The notes: a model not told the origin generated them from the sequence alone. Positions 20,728-32,499 are shown, numbered from the stretch's first letter. The stretch is 64,000 nt of DNA from Sepiola atlantica (GCA_963556195.1 OY744547.1:525201-589200), one strand, 5' to 3'. Made by a program: numbers and translations.

Positions 20728-21469
20728 TTATAGGGCAGGTCGATTTTGGAATCGTGATGATGCGATGCCAATGATAGTTGGGGTTTGGCATGGTAAATAA
20801 CGATACAAAATATTTTTTCCCAAATCGTTACCGTTAAGTGAGGAAACGACTTTAAAGGTTGGAAATTAGCGTTTTCGCATGTGTTTTCGGTGATCAGTGA
20901 AGTATTTCCCGCCGTAAAAACATTCCATACCGTTGGAGAAATAAACATGTGTAAATATCATTTAATAAAGATTTTGTCAACTAAATTATTTACATTATTC
21001 TCAATAAATCAAATAAAAATAAATAAGGATCATAAATAATAAAAAATATTCAGTTGTAAAGGCAAAATTGAGATTAAATATACAGTGTTTAGTAAACACA
21101 GTATTTTACTATTTACGTAAGTGACCGATAAAAGATTGCTTCATTTTTTGTCTCTCGTGGAATTCAGGATTTGTGATTTTTCAGTAGAAAACAAATTAGA
21201 CTAATTTTAATTATCAATAAAACACCATTAAACCGAAAAATGCCTCCATTTTAATGATGAAATAAAATAAATATAATGTTTTTATTAATAGTGACGCTGG
21301 AATTTTCTTTTGGGGGTATTATTTAAATTTTCACCGTTTTAAATGTCTGCTTTGTTATTGTATATCGAATATATGAAATATTGACCACTGTTGGATTTTA
21401 ATTGTAAAAATAATTAGTAATTTTGTATTTTTATGTAAGAAACTTAATTATTTGACATAGAAAGAAAGA

Positions 21470-22138
21470 AAGCTTGTTTAATCTACATAATTTTATATTT
21501 TAAGTGTATCTGGCGTTTGAAACGCGTTTGTTTTTCTCCGTCGAAGAAAGATTTCCATTTTTAGGTAAGTAATTTATTTTCGTTCTATTTTTTTTTCGAT
21601 TTTCAAATTAAATTTTATCAATGAAGTTTGTATTAAAATACCATAATGTTTCAGTTTTGTATTAGAAAAAACTAATTTTTGGTGCATTTAAAGTTATTAC
21701 CCATCATTTATTTTTCTATTTTACGGACCATTTTTTTCTGTGTAAAATTACTAATTATGTCGCTAGAGTAATCCGTTTTTTTTTTTAACGCAATATTTTA
21801 GATTTTAGAGTATTTTTATTTTTAGTGTAGTTGTCATGAATTGTGTGATCATTTTACATTAAATGTATTTGGGAAAGTGATCCCCCACTCTAAAATCTAA
21901 ATTATTGGGTAAAAAAATAAGGATTTTATCATAACTCAAACAGTATTGAGTCTGTTTAAATAGTCCTGTCATTTTAAGCCACACTTTTAGATGCAGGCTA
22001 ACCCGAACTCCAACAGACTATCACTAAAGCTAACCAAAACTCCTTACCATAATTGTCAGCCATTTTTTAAAATATGAAACTAGAAGATTTAAATCAAACT
22101 GTTTTAGACTTATCTATTTATTTTCTTTTTTTTTTCAG
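21470..22138 (+). other. Probable 5' non-coding exon and intron of the hAT-like gene
   Basis: A textbook donor, TTTTTAG|GTAAGT, is at 21564/21565, and a pyrimidine tract ending TTTTTTTTTTCAG is at 22138, six bases before the first ATG (22145). This predicts an untranslated first exon ending at 21564 and an intron of 574 bp. The exon's 5' limit is unknown. Confidence 0.6.
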
Positions 22139-22144
22139 ATAAAA

Positions 22145-24001
22145 ATGTCTGTAAAAGGACGTTTTGTTTTAACCTGCAGTAAGAGTTCCAAAAGATTTGC
22201 TGGTCCACCTTGTCCGTTGGATAAAACGGAACCCCCAACTTTACGACAAGTTATCCAGTTTAGTTATTCCTTGAAAATACCTATCCCCACTTTTCAAATA
22301 ATGATATTTCCAAATTGATCGCAAAGGAAATAATCAATATTTGGCAAGCAGTGAACCCACAATTGCCTTTGTTAAGGGAATATTATATAGGGCAGAGGGT
22401 GAATGTATTTTGCTTCAAGAGGGCCAAACTGATTAACAGGAAAACTCTTACTGCACCCAAAGTGAAAATAATTAAGGAACAGCTGGATACATTATTTGAT
22501 ATTTCTTCATGTTGCTGCAAACTGCCTGTCTTAAGATGTGATGACTTTGCTGTAAAGTGCAATACAGAAAATTGCCAAACAAGGAATATCGTCTGCACTT
22601 GTCCTCCTAACAAGAAGGTAATATTAATTCTATGGTTGTTTGAATTTTTTAAATTGAACTAATTTATGTCCCAATTTTCAATATTGAAATTAATTGGAAA
22701 ATATGAATTAACTTCTGATAATCTTTCTTTTTCTAGTAAATAATATTGTGATATTTTCCTTAATATTTGTCATGTATGCTAGATATGTTATTAAACACAT
22801 AAACATTTTGACATTTCAGGTTCCCATTGAAGAGAGAGAATATTTAAAAGATCAGAGAGAGAAAACAGGACCAAAAGGCAGTTTCCAACTGTGACCTATT
22901 GACAAAAATGCTGTCAAAAAATACAAAAAAGATTCAGCTGAAGCAGATAGATTAGACAGGCAAATTGAAAGACAGCAACAAGATTCTTCACATGTTGCTT
23001 CCTCTACATCAGAAATCTTTTCACAGACATCTTCCAGTGAAGAAACAACCGATGACAGTTTTGAGTCAGGGAGACAGTCCAAGGGACCTTACAGTCTTTT
23101 AAAAGTCCCGAGATATTCTATGGAACTGATTAGAGGTGATATATCTTCTAACCTTGGGGCTTGCCTTGTTAATGCCTTTCTATTAGACTTACAACACATG
23201 GGCCTTCTTCATCCAACCATTGATTTAAAAGACATTATTATAGATAAATCAAAAATAGATAGAGAAAAGGCAAGAGTGAAAGTAACCAGCCATCAAAAAC
23301 ATGTCAAGGAATATGAACATCTTATCTGCATTGGAGTTGATTGCAGAGTTGATAAGGACACTTTGTATTACAAGGAAGTTACAGGGGAAAATGGTGAAAA
23401 AATGATTAAGAAAAGCAAGGGACCAGAGCGCCACTTAACATTTACCAGAGAGATAGGAACTGCAAGTAAATATCTCGCTCATAGAGTGATACCCAACATT
23501 GGTGCAACTGGTGTTCTTCTAGCAGAGGATGTTGCTGCTGTTCTAGAAGAGTACAACAGTGTAAATACTATTAAGGCAATTCTGGTGGACAATACCAGTA
23601 CAAACACTGGTTGTGAAACCGGGATGGTTACAGCTTTGGAGAAAAAACTTAAAAGAAAGTTACATACCATTGGCTGTTCACTTCATCAAAATGAACTGCC
23701 ATTTAGAGCCATCTTTAAATTAATTGATGGAACTACAAGAAGCCCTACCACTTTCACTGGTCCTTTAGGGAAACTTTGTGGAACTAATTACCAGGATTTG
23801 CCCCAGGTAGCATTTCATAGTATTAGTGGTCCTCTGTATAATTTATATCTTACTGCAGAGGTAATGAATGATTTAAGTGGTGACCAGCGGCAAGAAGCAA
23901 GGCACAAGCACATTATAACCAAAACATTGTGTCACCAAATAAGACCTTCATTTACTTCGAAGGGAAACTACAGGGAACAATTTAGTTCTATTATAACATA
24001 A
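22145..24001 (+). pseudogene. hAT-like transposase gene with one intron, one frameshift and one nonsense codon
   Basis: Starts ATG at 22145 (MSVKGRFVLTCSKSSKRFAG). The frame shifts by one base within about 22250-22316 and continues in the frame of 22315-22617, which ends in a Cys-rich, possibly zinc-binding stretch (SSCCCKLPVLRCDDFAVKC). Intron 22618-22819: donor AAG|GTAATA, acceptor TTTCAG. Exon 22820-24001 stays in phase but has TGA at 22892, then a Ser/Glu/Gln-rich linker and the long frame from 23120. In that part (numbered from 23120) GVDCRVD (D74), VDN (D157) and GCSLH (C186, H189) match the D...D...CxxH order and spacing of hAT RNase-H domains. The expected third acidic residue and C-terminal dimerisation region are not evident before the stop at 24001, so the C-terminus is probably missing or in an unrecognised exon. 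Family call is inference from motifs, TIRs and TSD. Confidence 0.8.
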
Positions 24002-24955
24002 TTTGGTAAACTTACAGTATTGTCCTCACAACAAAAATTACATAAGCTAAAACAAAAATAACTTCAATGCAAAACAAATTTAAATAAATATATCGAATCG
24101 CATACTTTAAAAAGCGAAATTAACGGTATCAAAACTAATTATTATTTATTGTAGTTAGAAAAGAGTCAGCAGTTAAAACAAGAACATGGCGCAACATTTC
24201 GTGACAGTCTCAATCCAATATGGTAGTATTTTCACAATCGTTTACACTTCAGGTGAAAGACAAAAATGTATAAAATTAAATTCGGTTTTCACATGCTTAA
24301 ACTATGCAGGTTTGTAGAGAATTTCATTCTGATGCGTTTTTATATAAGGTAAGCGTTGTTTTATTTTTTTATTTAGAAGTTATGGCCTGAGGACTACACT
24401 GCAAGCTTACCCATAATTTTATATGGTGCAGTAGGTTTTAGCACATTGTTCAATGAACAATTCAAATTCAAAACATTTGTTCCTATAATCTGTTTCCAGT
24501 AGTATTATTGTATAATACACTTTTATTTATATATTTTTAAAAGTAATTATGACCAAAAATGTAAAAGTGATTAGCCGTTTTTGTAATTATGTACAATTTC
24601 TACAGTTCTCATTTATTGAATACAGTTAAAAAATTACATATTTTACTAGTGGTGATTCATACTTAGAATTCTGGTTTGAATATATTTTCTATTCATTGTA
24701 TCTAACAAAAAATATCAATTTTATCTGGATTTATTAGTGAAATAGTAAAATTTTGAAGTCAATTTGTCAGCAAAATCCTGCGGAAATTAGGTATTTCTGA
24801 ACATTTTCGTACCCGATCTTTAAAACTAAATGCTCAGTTAAGTTTTAAAGTTAGGAATCTAATTTTTGGTATCAGTTCTCACAACACCAAACCCCAGCTT
24901 TCGCCACCACAGCAGCGTTGATTTTCTAAAAAAAGTGGGAAATCGACCTGCCCTA

Positions 24956-24963
24956 CTGCCACA
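24956..24963. repeat. Right 8-bp target-site duplication of the hAT-like element
   Basis: CTGCCACA directly after the right terminal inverted repeat. Confidence 0.85.
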
Positions 24964-25189
24964 ATGTTTAGTCGTAACTGTATTTATTGTGTCTGGGTGA
25001 GTTCATTTATTCCTGAAATAGGTAGATCAGCTTATACCATAACACTTTATGAATCTTCGAAATATGAAAGGAATTTTGAAGCATTAAAACTGCCGAATAG
25101 AAAGTACTTTAAACCAGCTTTAGATTTCTCAGCAAATCCATATAATAGCTAGTTTTAAAAGCTTTTTACATCCAATAACTTTATGAACC

Positions 25190-25775
25190 AGAAGGATGGT
25201 TAGAATGATAATCCCGAATAGAACAGTTTTGCACCACTTTTATATCCTATTACGAATATTAAAATCAAGATATAATTCTAATAAACCTTATGTCTAGAAT
25301 CCTTATTACAATTTTGATCAAAATCAACGATATGATTTTGATTTTAGAAAATGTCTAAAATTTAAGGCTTCAGCTTAGGAGGTCTTAAGAAGAAATTGTA
25401 ATTCAGGGAATGTTGTCTTATTGGTATTCAATGACGTTTGATCAAATTTAATGCAAATCTGAAATATTTTAATTTTCAAATGGGAGGTTGTGCTTATATT
25501 GTGTCCCCAGAGACACCTTTTAAATACTAAAAGAAAACGAAATTTGGGGAATATTTATTAATCGATGTCTGATACCTATTGTAAAAATTTCACAAAAATC
25601 TGAGATATCTGAATATTCACGAAGGGCTTCCATTTCCTTTTTGCCTCGTTTGCATACAACTTATTTAAACTAAATATAGCCCACATTACGATATCTTACT
25701 CATAGCAGCTGTGTTCCAAAATTTATAATGTTCAGTTAATTAGATGAGTGAATCTACAAATATATAAACATATAC
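25190..25775 (+). repeat. Family D interspersed repeat, long copy
   Basis: 25235-25325 (TTTTGCACCACTTTTATATC ... TCTAGAATCCTTATT) matches 32318-32415 and weakly 59436-59485. 25672-25775 (AATATAGCCCACATTACGAT ... ACAAATATATAAACATA) matches 46505-46632 and, inverted, 145-236. No open frame. Confidence 0.75.
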
Positions 25776-25784
25776 TCTACTGTT

Positions 25785-26270
25785 GTCATATTTGGGCTGG
25801 TGAATCTCTATCTCATTTGAGGGTTCTTGATAAGGTGCAGAAACGCATCTGTAATTTGATTGGCCTGACCCTTTTTTTTTCTCTGCACCCTCTTTCACAG
25901 ACGTGATGTTGCTAGTCTCAGTCTTTTCTATAAATATTATTATGTGTTCTTAAAAATTATGTGATCTACTCCCCGCTTCTTTTGTTTCAGCTCGTTTGAC
26001 TCGTTAGTCTAGTGATCTCCATCAATTCACTGTTTTGATACCTGATTGTAATACAGCTTCCTATTCCAGTAGCTTATTTCCAAGAACTGCAGGATTGTGG
26101 AACTCTCTTCCTGCTGACTGTTTTCTTCCTACCTATATTTGTATTTTCAAGACTAAAGCCAATAAGCATCTCCTGTCTTTGCGATGATCATATTTGGTTC
26201 TTGTTAGCTTCTTGTACCAAGTGGCTTCATGCCTTGTCTACGGCGATTTTCTATAGAAAAAAAAACTTTT
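25785..26270 (+). pseudogene. LINE ORF2 C-terminus and 3' end, decayed
   Basis: Encodes HIWAG...SHLRVLDKVQKRICNLIG and SHRRDVASLSLFYKYY, matching the C-terminal region of the LINE at 7400-7705, with stops and frameshifts. The 3' end AAGTGGCTTCATGCCTTG and a poly(A) at 26260 close the copy. Its 3' UTR is the type also seen antisense at 4513, 59270 and 62878. Confidence 0.8.
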
Positions 26271-26739
26271 ATAGAAATAGAGATTGGGATTAAAACAACA
26301 TTACCAACACAAGAATTATAGTTTCATAACAATTTGGGGCAAGTAATAATTTGTCTTATATATGCGTATAATCATTTTTGCATTCCACGAAATAAAATAT
26401 TTAATCCCCCAACGAATTCCTTTATGAAAGATTGTATATCCAAATGAAACAATTCTACCGTTTCTAAAGTTTATACGCCGTACATTTCACTTCATCTACC
26501 CCTCCCCTCTCGCTCCGATTTATTGCCGCCATAAAACAAATGCTTTCTCATCCGTTTCCATTTTCTACATCCAGACTTTGGTCCACTTTGAGACGGCATT
26601 GTTTCCTCTTCAAATGTATTGTTTTCGGCGATTTGAAATATTCGCATGCGTTTTAATTGTTTCCGTCGCTTGTCGACCCATTTTTTTTTTTCGGGTTGCA
26701 ACAACTTTTATGTTTGTAATGAGATCTTGGCCATACGTT
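26271..26739. other. Unassigned sequence
   Basis: Open on both strands near 26492-26740 without recognisable motif. Confidence 0.4.
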
Positions 26740-26791
26740 TTCACACACGCACACACACGCACACACGCGCACACACGCGCACACACACACA
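26740..26791. repeat. (CA)n microsatellite with CG interruptions
   Basis: ACACGC/ACACAC units. Confidence 0.95.
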
Positions 26792-26861
26792 ATTGTCATG
26801 GCCGATGAAACCCTTCCACAGAGTTCAACGTTTTAACTCCTCGGCCTGCCATTCTCAGGTC

Positions 26862-27370
26862 ACATGAAGTGGAATAAGTACATAGAAGATGCTGCCAAGT
26901 CTGCTGCAAAGAAAGTAGACTCCCTTGACCGGGCTAGAAAACATCTCATACCTGCCAGTGTCCTATATCTCTATAAAGGTGCACTAACCTCTACCTCTTG
27001 GAAAGGATGCAGAAAATAATTTCTAACCTAATTGGCCCCGCATTCTAAGCCACAGTCCCTTCCATCGCCGTGCTTTTTTGCAAATACTTCCACAGAATGT
27101 GCTCTGATTAACTTGTACCCCCTAAACATAAAACCCCGGCCCACCCGACTAGCAGCAAAATTCAACCTCTTCATTGCAGATGTCGGAAGATATCCTACTC
27201 TAATAGCTTATTTCCTTTGATCGCCTGTCTTTGATATTCCTTCCCTGCTCCAAGTTTCCCCGAGCGTACTAACATGCAGACATTTAAATTAAATGTGAAC
27301 AAACATCTTGTTGCCCAACTCCCCAGCCAGGTCTTCCCCTATAAATCTGACCCCTATCACGGCAGCGCCT
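26862..27370 (+). pseudogene. LINE ORF2 C-terminal fragment
   Basis: HMKWNKYIEDAAKSAAKKVD parallels MNWNKYIEDIAKAAAKKVGS of the 7621-7833 fragment. About 90 bp after it is deleted; then come VQKIISNLIG-like, FCKYFHRMCSD-like and FKLNVNKHLVAQL-like text. Multiple frameshifts. Confidence 0.75.
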
Positions 27371-27424
27371 TATGCTTTAGTGACAATAATATATTTAGGT
27401 CGAGCAAAAGTTTTTTTAAAAATG

Positions 27425-27582
27425 CGTATACATAATATGGATTAAATTATTTTCTGTATTACTTGGATTATTTGGATGGCTATTAAGGTGGTTTATTAGT
27501 GATGATGATGATTATGATGATGATGGTGATGATCATGATGATGATGATGATGACCATGATCATCGTCATCATTATCATGATG
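27425..27582. repeat. SINE-B tail scrap plus (GAT)n/(ATC)n microsatellite
   Basis: 27437-27480 (TTTTCTGTATTACTTGGATT) is a degraded antisense SINE-B tail. 27499-27554 is GAT/ATG-rich and 27550-27582 is its inverted ATC-rich partner, so the tract can fold back. Confidence 0.75.
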
Positions 27583-27810
27583 ATTGATGGTCACATTTGA
27601 ACAATTCCTACTCTCTCTTTGTATCAGTAAGAAAAATGTATGCGACTCACAAAAGCGCCGGATTAAATATCCAGTAAAGTACGACGCCATTTGCAATTGT
27701 CACTGTCAACAAACGGCGCGATTTCATTGGATATGCATATCTGTTGATCATCCGATCTTTAATTTTCTTAGAACTGATTGTTAATCAACGCATTTAGAAT
27801 TGTCCACATG

Positions 27811-28205
27811 GAACCGTGGCGTAACGGTTAAAGGCGTTAATCCACAATCAGTTCTGAATGACAGTCTTCTGAAGGTTCACGGCTAGGGTTATGGTTATGG
27901 TTAGGGTTAGGGTTAGGTTAGGGTTCACTCCAGTCGATCCTAAGAATAACATACAAAAATATTAACACTTCTACCCGGTCATGGCTGACGGGACGAGAAA
28001 AATCTACCTCTGTGGAGTAAATAAATGGTTCACTTTGAAATTCCTTATAGGTTCCCGAGTTCGACATAATAATTCCCAAGTTGGAAAAGATACATCTGAA
28101 AAAAGGTCGGAGGTTATATCGGCCAAAACATTGTTAATACAACGACCAAGATGAGAATAGTAGTCCGAATAATCGAAATAAAACAAATTATCAATCCTCA
28201 TCTAA
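27811..28205 (+). repeat. SINE-B, full-length copy carrying a telomere-like insert
   Basis: Head GGAACCGTGGCGTAACGGTT (A-box-like) with CAGTCTTCTGAAGGTTCACG; then (TTAGGG)-type repeats at 27885-27925; middle with CACTTCTACCCGGTCATGGC; tail AAAGGTCGGAGGTTATATCG, GATGAGAATAGTAGTCCG and ATCAATCCTCATCTAAAAA. The end ATGAGGATTGAT...TTTT is shared, reversed, with 30665 and 62175, defining the SINE's 3' limit. Confidence 0.8.
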
Positions 28206-28504
28206 AAAATTCCGAAACTTAATTATTTTCATTGACACCCACGTAATCGTCTGCAGTTAAAAAACAAAACAAAAAAACACACAAACAAAACAAAAAAAGA
28301 AATATTTGAGACAAATTTAATTTTAAGATCGACATTTGTAAAAATGTCCTTCGGGGGGAAAAATGGCTAATCGATTAGTTTCTTTTTTAATTTTAAAACT
28401 CGCTGAACAAAATGATCGTAGATTTTTTATTGGCTTCGAGCTGAATTGATAATAAACTTATATTTAGAAGCGAATTAACATCGACGAAGATGCATTCATG
28501 TGCG
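28206..28504. other. Unassigned sequence
   Basis: A-rich CAAAA runs near 28260-28305; nothing else recognised. Confidence 0.4.
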
Positions 28505-28870
28505 TCCATTTAATCTGCGCGTTAAAATTAGTCGTGACAGATCAACAAAAATTCTATTTCAAACTTAGTTGTGACAAACCAACGAAAATTCTATTTCAAA
28601 CTTGATCGTGACAGATCAACAAAAATTCTATTTCACACTTAGTCGTGACAGACCAACGAAAATTATATTTCAAACTTGAGTGTGACAGATCAACAAAAAT
28701 TTATTTCAAAATTATCTGTGACAGACCAGAGAAAATTCTAGTTTAAACTTAAGGGAGACAGAAAGAAAGAAAGTGTCATTTCAAATTTAAATATGACCGA
28801 CCAAATTAAATACTATTTCAAATTTAAGCGTGACAGACTAAAGAAAATGTTATTTTAAATGACTTATTAA
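28505..28870 (-). repeat. Inverted, diverged patch of the 37-bp satellite
   Basis: About nine to ten units of GTGACAGACCAACGAAAATT-CTATTTCAAACTTA, the reverse complement of the 1545-2285 unit. The flank AATCTGCGCGTT near 28515 matches, reversed, the flank of the first array near 2308 and 2470, so the two loci share more than the satellite. A further scrap is at 29045-29135. Confidence 0.85.
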
Positions 28871-29299
28871 CGGACCAAGGCTCTCGGAGAAATCTAAAAA
28901 AGATAAAATTGAACATGGTAGTTTTAAAAATGGGAGGTGAGATTGCCGGCATTGTTAGAATTGTCGTATGACTCTCACGCTAAAGTTTAAAATAGCCTTT
29001 TCCTCGGTCTGACTGCCAAACCGAACTTCTAAATAACATGTCCGTCATTCTGTCACGCTTCACTTTGAAATAGCATTTTTATTAGTTTGCCAGGTTTGAT
29101 TTTGAAAGCATTTTCGTCGCAAAACGCGCAGCTCTTTCCTGCCTTGACAGAATACAAAATCGACTCTTCCTACAAATCCTTTCTGACAAAAGTGACGTTG
29201 TTAGTCTCTTTTTACTTCATTGTTATTTTCATGGAAGGTGCTCGACTGAGCCCAAATCTTTGGTTCCTTCTTGAAAGACATTCACTGCATGAACTCGCC
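28871..29299. other. Unassigned sequence with a satellite-unit scrap
   Basis: 29045-29135 has CTGTCACGCTTCACTTTGAAATAGC in plus orientation; the rest is unassigned. Confidence 0.4.
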
Positions 29300-30640
29300 T
29301 CAATACCATAACGGAAAAATACTTTTCTTTCTCTCTGCTTCTGGAATATTCCGTAATTGAAATTTCTCCATCCAGTCCGTACAACATAGATTGTTTGATT
29401 TGTTCATTACGAACATTCTTAATTTCAAAGTATTTCCTTTTAGTGTAATATTAGAGATTAGCTCACTTGCACATTTTATTTGTTCACCATTGACGCTTTT
29501 AGCTATTTTCCTCGTTCTCATCAAAGTTGGTTTTCCATTTTCTTCCACGTTTGAAGATTTATTATTGACATATTTGAGCCGGAATCATTTAATTTAATAT
29601 TTTTACCTGCTAAAATTCCCGGATATTTTCAGATTAGTCACTTTTAGCAATTTTAATAAAGCTTTCAAAAATGTTTTATTTTTAATTCTGCAGTGTGCAG
29701 TTGAGTGTCACATGCGACCGCAATTTACACACCTTTTCATTTTATATGGATAATCTTTGTACCAATGTAATTGCTCGCAACCAAAAACACGGTTTAGGAG
29801 GCCAATTATTTTTCTTTTGGTGATCAAATTTAGTTGGTGAATTAATTTTCGTTTTGTTATGTATTTTCTAATATGTGACGTTCCGCTTTGCTAAATATCT
29901 CTTGAATCTTGGCAATCCTCTGCGATATGTTGAAGCGTTAAACCAGGTTCAGTTTCTAGTTTCAGAACCCTGCTTCTGATTTCAGCATCCGTATTTAATA
30001 CTAAAATCTGTGCGAAGATATTTTAAATTGTTCGCGCTTAACTTCGACAATTTTAAAACGATAACCGTGTTTGTTAACTACTCTAGCGAAAGTAGTGGAG
30101 TTTTCGTTTTATTCCTTTGTGAGATTCATACATTTCCGCTTTTTGTGAAAAGGAGATGTTTTAGGGCTAAACAATTTAGTTAATAATTGTAAGGTCGCTG
30201 TTTTTTGTGCAATATATAATTGACGAATTTGGCATGTTCAACTATACCCAAATTTCTTAATAACAAACGAACCATTCTAAAATCTGTTCAATCCCCACAG
30301 AAATCTTCGTATCGTCTAAAATACGAAGCAAACGTAATTTCGTTTTTAGAGTTGTGAGATTATCGATAGCACTCAAAATCCGATAATTCGTATGATTTTT
30401 TTCTTTATTGAAATCTATTCATTTGCTCCAATTGTTTTTATTGAAATTTCTTTTCTAGCCAAAGTTGTTCTTTTTGATACTTTAGACTTTCTTGAAATTT
30501 ATCTTCTAGACGAAGCTGTTTTATTTCCATTTCTTTCTGATATTCCATTTGTTCCCTTTGTAATTGCAGTTGTTGTATTTTGTTGGTGTATAATGATGTC
30601 CAACATGGCACTTTTAAATTTCTTCCTCTTAAAATAGCCT
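29300..30640 (-). pseudogene. Ty3/gypsy-like LTR retrotransposon gag-pro remnant
   Basis: On the minus strand, about 30620-30440 encodes a Gln/Glu/Lys-rich coiled-coil segment (QREQMEYQKEMEIKQLRLED). A decayed gag region follows. Near 29735-29690 is a CCHC zinc knuckle (C-x2-C-x4-H-x4-C) with a nonsense codon inside. About 29610-29300 carries an aspartic-protease-like segment in which the usual DTGS reads DSGS, followed by SIINLQTWKK and WMEKFQLRNI. Order gag, knuckle, protease fits gypsy-type elements. There are several stops and frameshifts, and I find neither LTRs nor RT/integrase here. It cannot be functional. Confidence 0.7.
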
Positions 30641-30659
30641 ACCGACTTTTTCGTGTATT

Positions 30660-30930
30660 TTTTAGATGAGGATTGATTATTTGTATTACTGTATTATTTG
30701 GACTACTATTTTCTTCTTAGATTTTATTCTCATAACATCCGACCTTCTTCAGATGTCTCGTCGAACTGGAGAATATGAATGATCCCCAAGTTCGATATAA
30801 ATGTTTCTGAGTTCGACCGGACGCCCCTGAAGAAGGTCGTAGGATACATCGTCCGAAACGTTATGAAAATAACATCCAAGATGAGAACAGTAGTCCGAAT
30901 AATCCAAATAATATTAAGAACATCCAATAT
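30660..30930. repeat. Inverted pair of SINE-B tails
   Basis: Minus-strand tail 30660-30775 (TAGATGAGGATTGATTATT ... CATCCGACCTTCTTCAG) faces a plus-strand tail 30820-30915 (CTGAAGAAGGTCGTAGGATA ... GTCCGAATAATCC). Same head-to-head arrangement as 10015-10432. Confidence 0.8.
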
Positions 30931-31579
30931 TTATATTCTTCACTACCATTAGATTTCTTGTAAGATTTGTGTTTGATTTTGGTATAGGGCTTTGTTTTCA
31001 ATTGCATCTCCGGACAGACAGAGACAGCACATTTTTAGTATAGATCTCACTATTGCGGCCATGTTGATTTTTCGCGGTTTTCTTTGACGCCATCGAAAAC
31101 TTGCGTGTGTTTTGTCCTGACTTCACGGACGCGTTATTTATAGGCGTTCAGTTCGCTGAAGCTCCCGAGCGACATCTGCAGTCGTAAAATACGCGTTAAA
31201 GAGCGCTCATCCTTCTTCATATCATGCGAGCTATTCAAATAATCGGGCACGAATATTCAAATAAGCGTGCAAATATCATAGAGGATCGTTTCCATTTATT
31301 AGGGAAAATATGCGTTGTTGTCGCTAAGTGAGAGACGTATATTTTTTTGCATACTTATTGCAATGGCGAATGGTAATTCTGTACAACATGCAATGGCATC
31401 GAAACATTGAAGACTCAATGCTATCTATTTGATTAATAACAGAATTTATTCTTAAGATACGGACATTCAAGCTGCGCGTTTAGTGATGAAAATGCTTTGT
31501 ATAGAAATAGATCACTCTATGAAGATTGCGTAAGCATGAAACATCGATGTCTGTAGGAAATAAATAATTAATATATATT

Positions 31580-31584
<5 letters not shown>
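30931..31584. other. Unassigned sequence
   Basis: No gene or repeat recognised; a moderately GC-richer patch at 31040-31260. Confidence 0.4.
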
Positions 31585-31675
<91 letters not shown>

Positions 31676-31680
31676 TATAT
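31585..31680. repeat. (TA)n microsatellite
   Basis: About 48 TA units with a single GTA interruption; adjoins family F. Confidence 0.95.
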
Positions 31681-31845
31681 GGTGAGAGGTAAATTAATGT
31701 TCTTAACTTCTTTACAAAATCAACGCTTGAGAGGTAAACGAGAACTTTAATGGAACACACGAATATCTATGTATATCATATAGAGATCAAGTATTAGCCC
31801 CAAGAAAGGGCCTCTTGATTTCTGAGAACTTCAACTGAAGTAAAA

Positions 31846-31846
<1 letters not shown>
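31681..31846 (+). repeat. Family F interspersed repeat bracketed by (TA)n
   Basis: Second copy of 6732-6893, with (TA)n on both sides (to 31680 and 31851-31916). TA-flanked placement suggests a TA-targeting MITE; no clear terminal inverted repeat. Confidence 0.8.
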
Positions 31847-31850
<4 letters not shown>

Positions 31851-31919
<69 letters not shown>

Positions 31920-32128
31920 TATTTCATGTATCCACATAAAATTTTACAAGGAGATATATTTTTTATGTATCAATTTTCAGTATTTACTTCAACAGTGCTC
32001 GATACGTAAGTAGAGCTAGGTATTAGGCTATGAAATTAAGCTACACAGAGGCTCCCGCGTTTCATTCCCGGGGGAATCTTCAGGCATTTTAGCCTGAAGA
32101 TTCCTCTCGGGGATGAAACGCTTGAGCG

Positions 32129-32222
<94 letters not shown>
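31851..32222 (+). repeat. (TA)n, family J copy, (TA)n
   Basis: (TA)n 31851-31916. Family J 31918-32128: CATGTATCCACATAAAATTT, CAGTGCTCGATACGTAAGTA, AAGCTACACAGAGGCTCCCG, then an internal foldback GGGGGAATCTTCAGGC/GCCTGAAGATTCCTCTC. (TA)n 32131-32222. Confidence 0.88.
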
Positions 32223-32224
<2 letters not shown>

Positions 32225-32309
32225 TACGGCAACTACATCGCATTGCTACAGCCTTGGACGACTAATCTGCACTATATATATTAAAGAATACCTGGACACG
32301 TAAAATTAA

Positions 32310-32438
32310 TTTCCCGAACTTAACAGTTTTGCATCACATTTATGTCCCTCTACGAAGATTAAAATAAATATATAATGATACTAAACCCTAGAATCCTTAT
32401 TCCAATTTTGATAGAAATCCATTACATGAAGGCTTAAG

Positions 32439-32498
<60 letters not shown>
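32310..32498 (+). repeat. Family D fragment followed by (TA)n
   Basis: AACAGTTTTGCATCACATTTATG and CCTAGAATCCTTATTCC match 25235-25325. (TA)n runs 32440-32498. Confidence 0.75.

Positions 32499-32499
<1 letters not shown>

Larger units (their letters stand above)
20731..24955 (+). mobile_element. hAT-like DNA transposon, 4.2 kb, bounded by TIRs and 8-bp TSD
   Basis: Left terminal inverted repeat TAGGGCAGGTCGATTT (20731-20746) matches the exact reverse complement at 24940-24955; the repeats stop at 16 bp. The duplicated CTGCCACA outside gives an 8-bp target duplication, the hallmark length of the hAT superfamily. Inside, on the plus strand, lies one spliced, broken gene (22145-24001) whose residues fit a hAT-type RNase-H fold. 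The rest is AT-rich non-coding sequence: 5' region 20747-22138 and 3' region 24002-24939. Intact ends and target duplication with only a few breaks in the gene suggest a fairly recent insertion. Confidence 0.88.
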
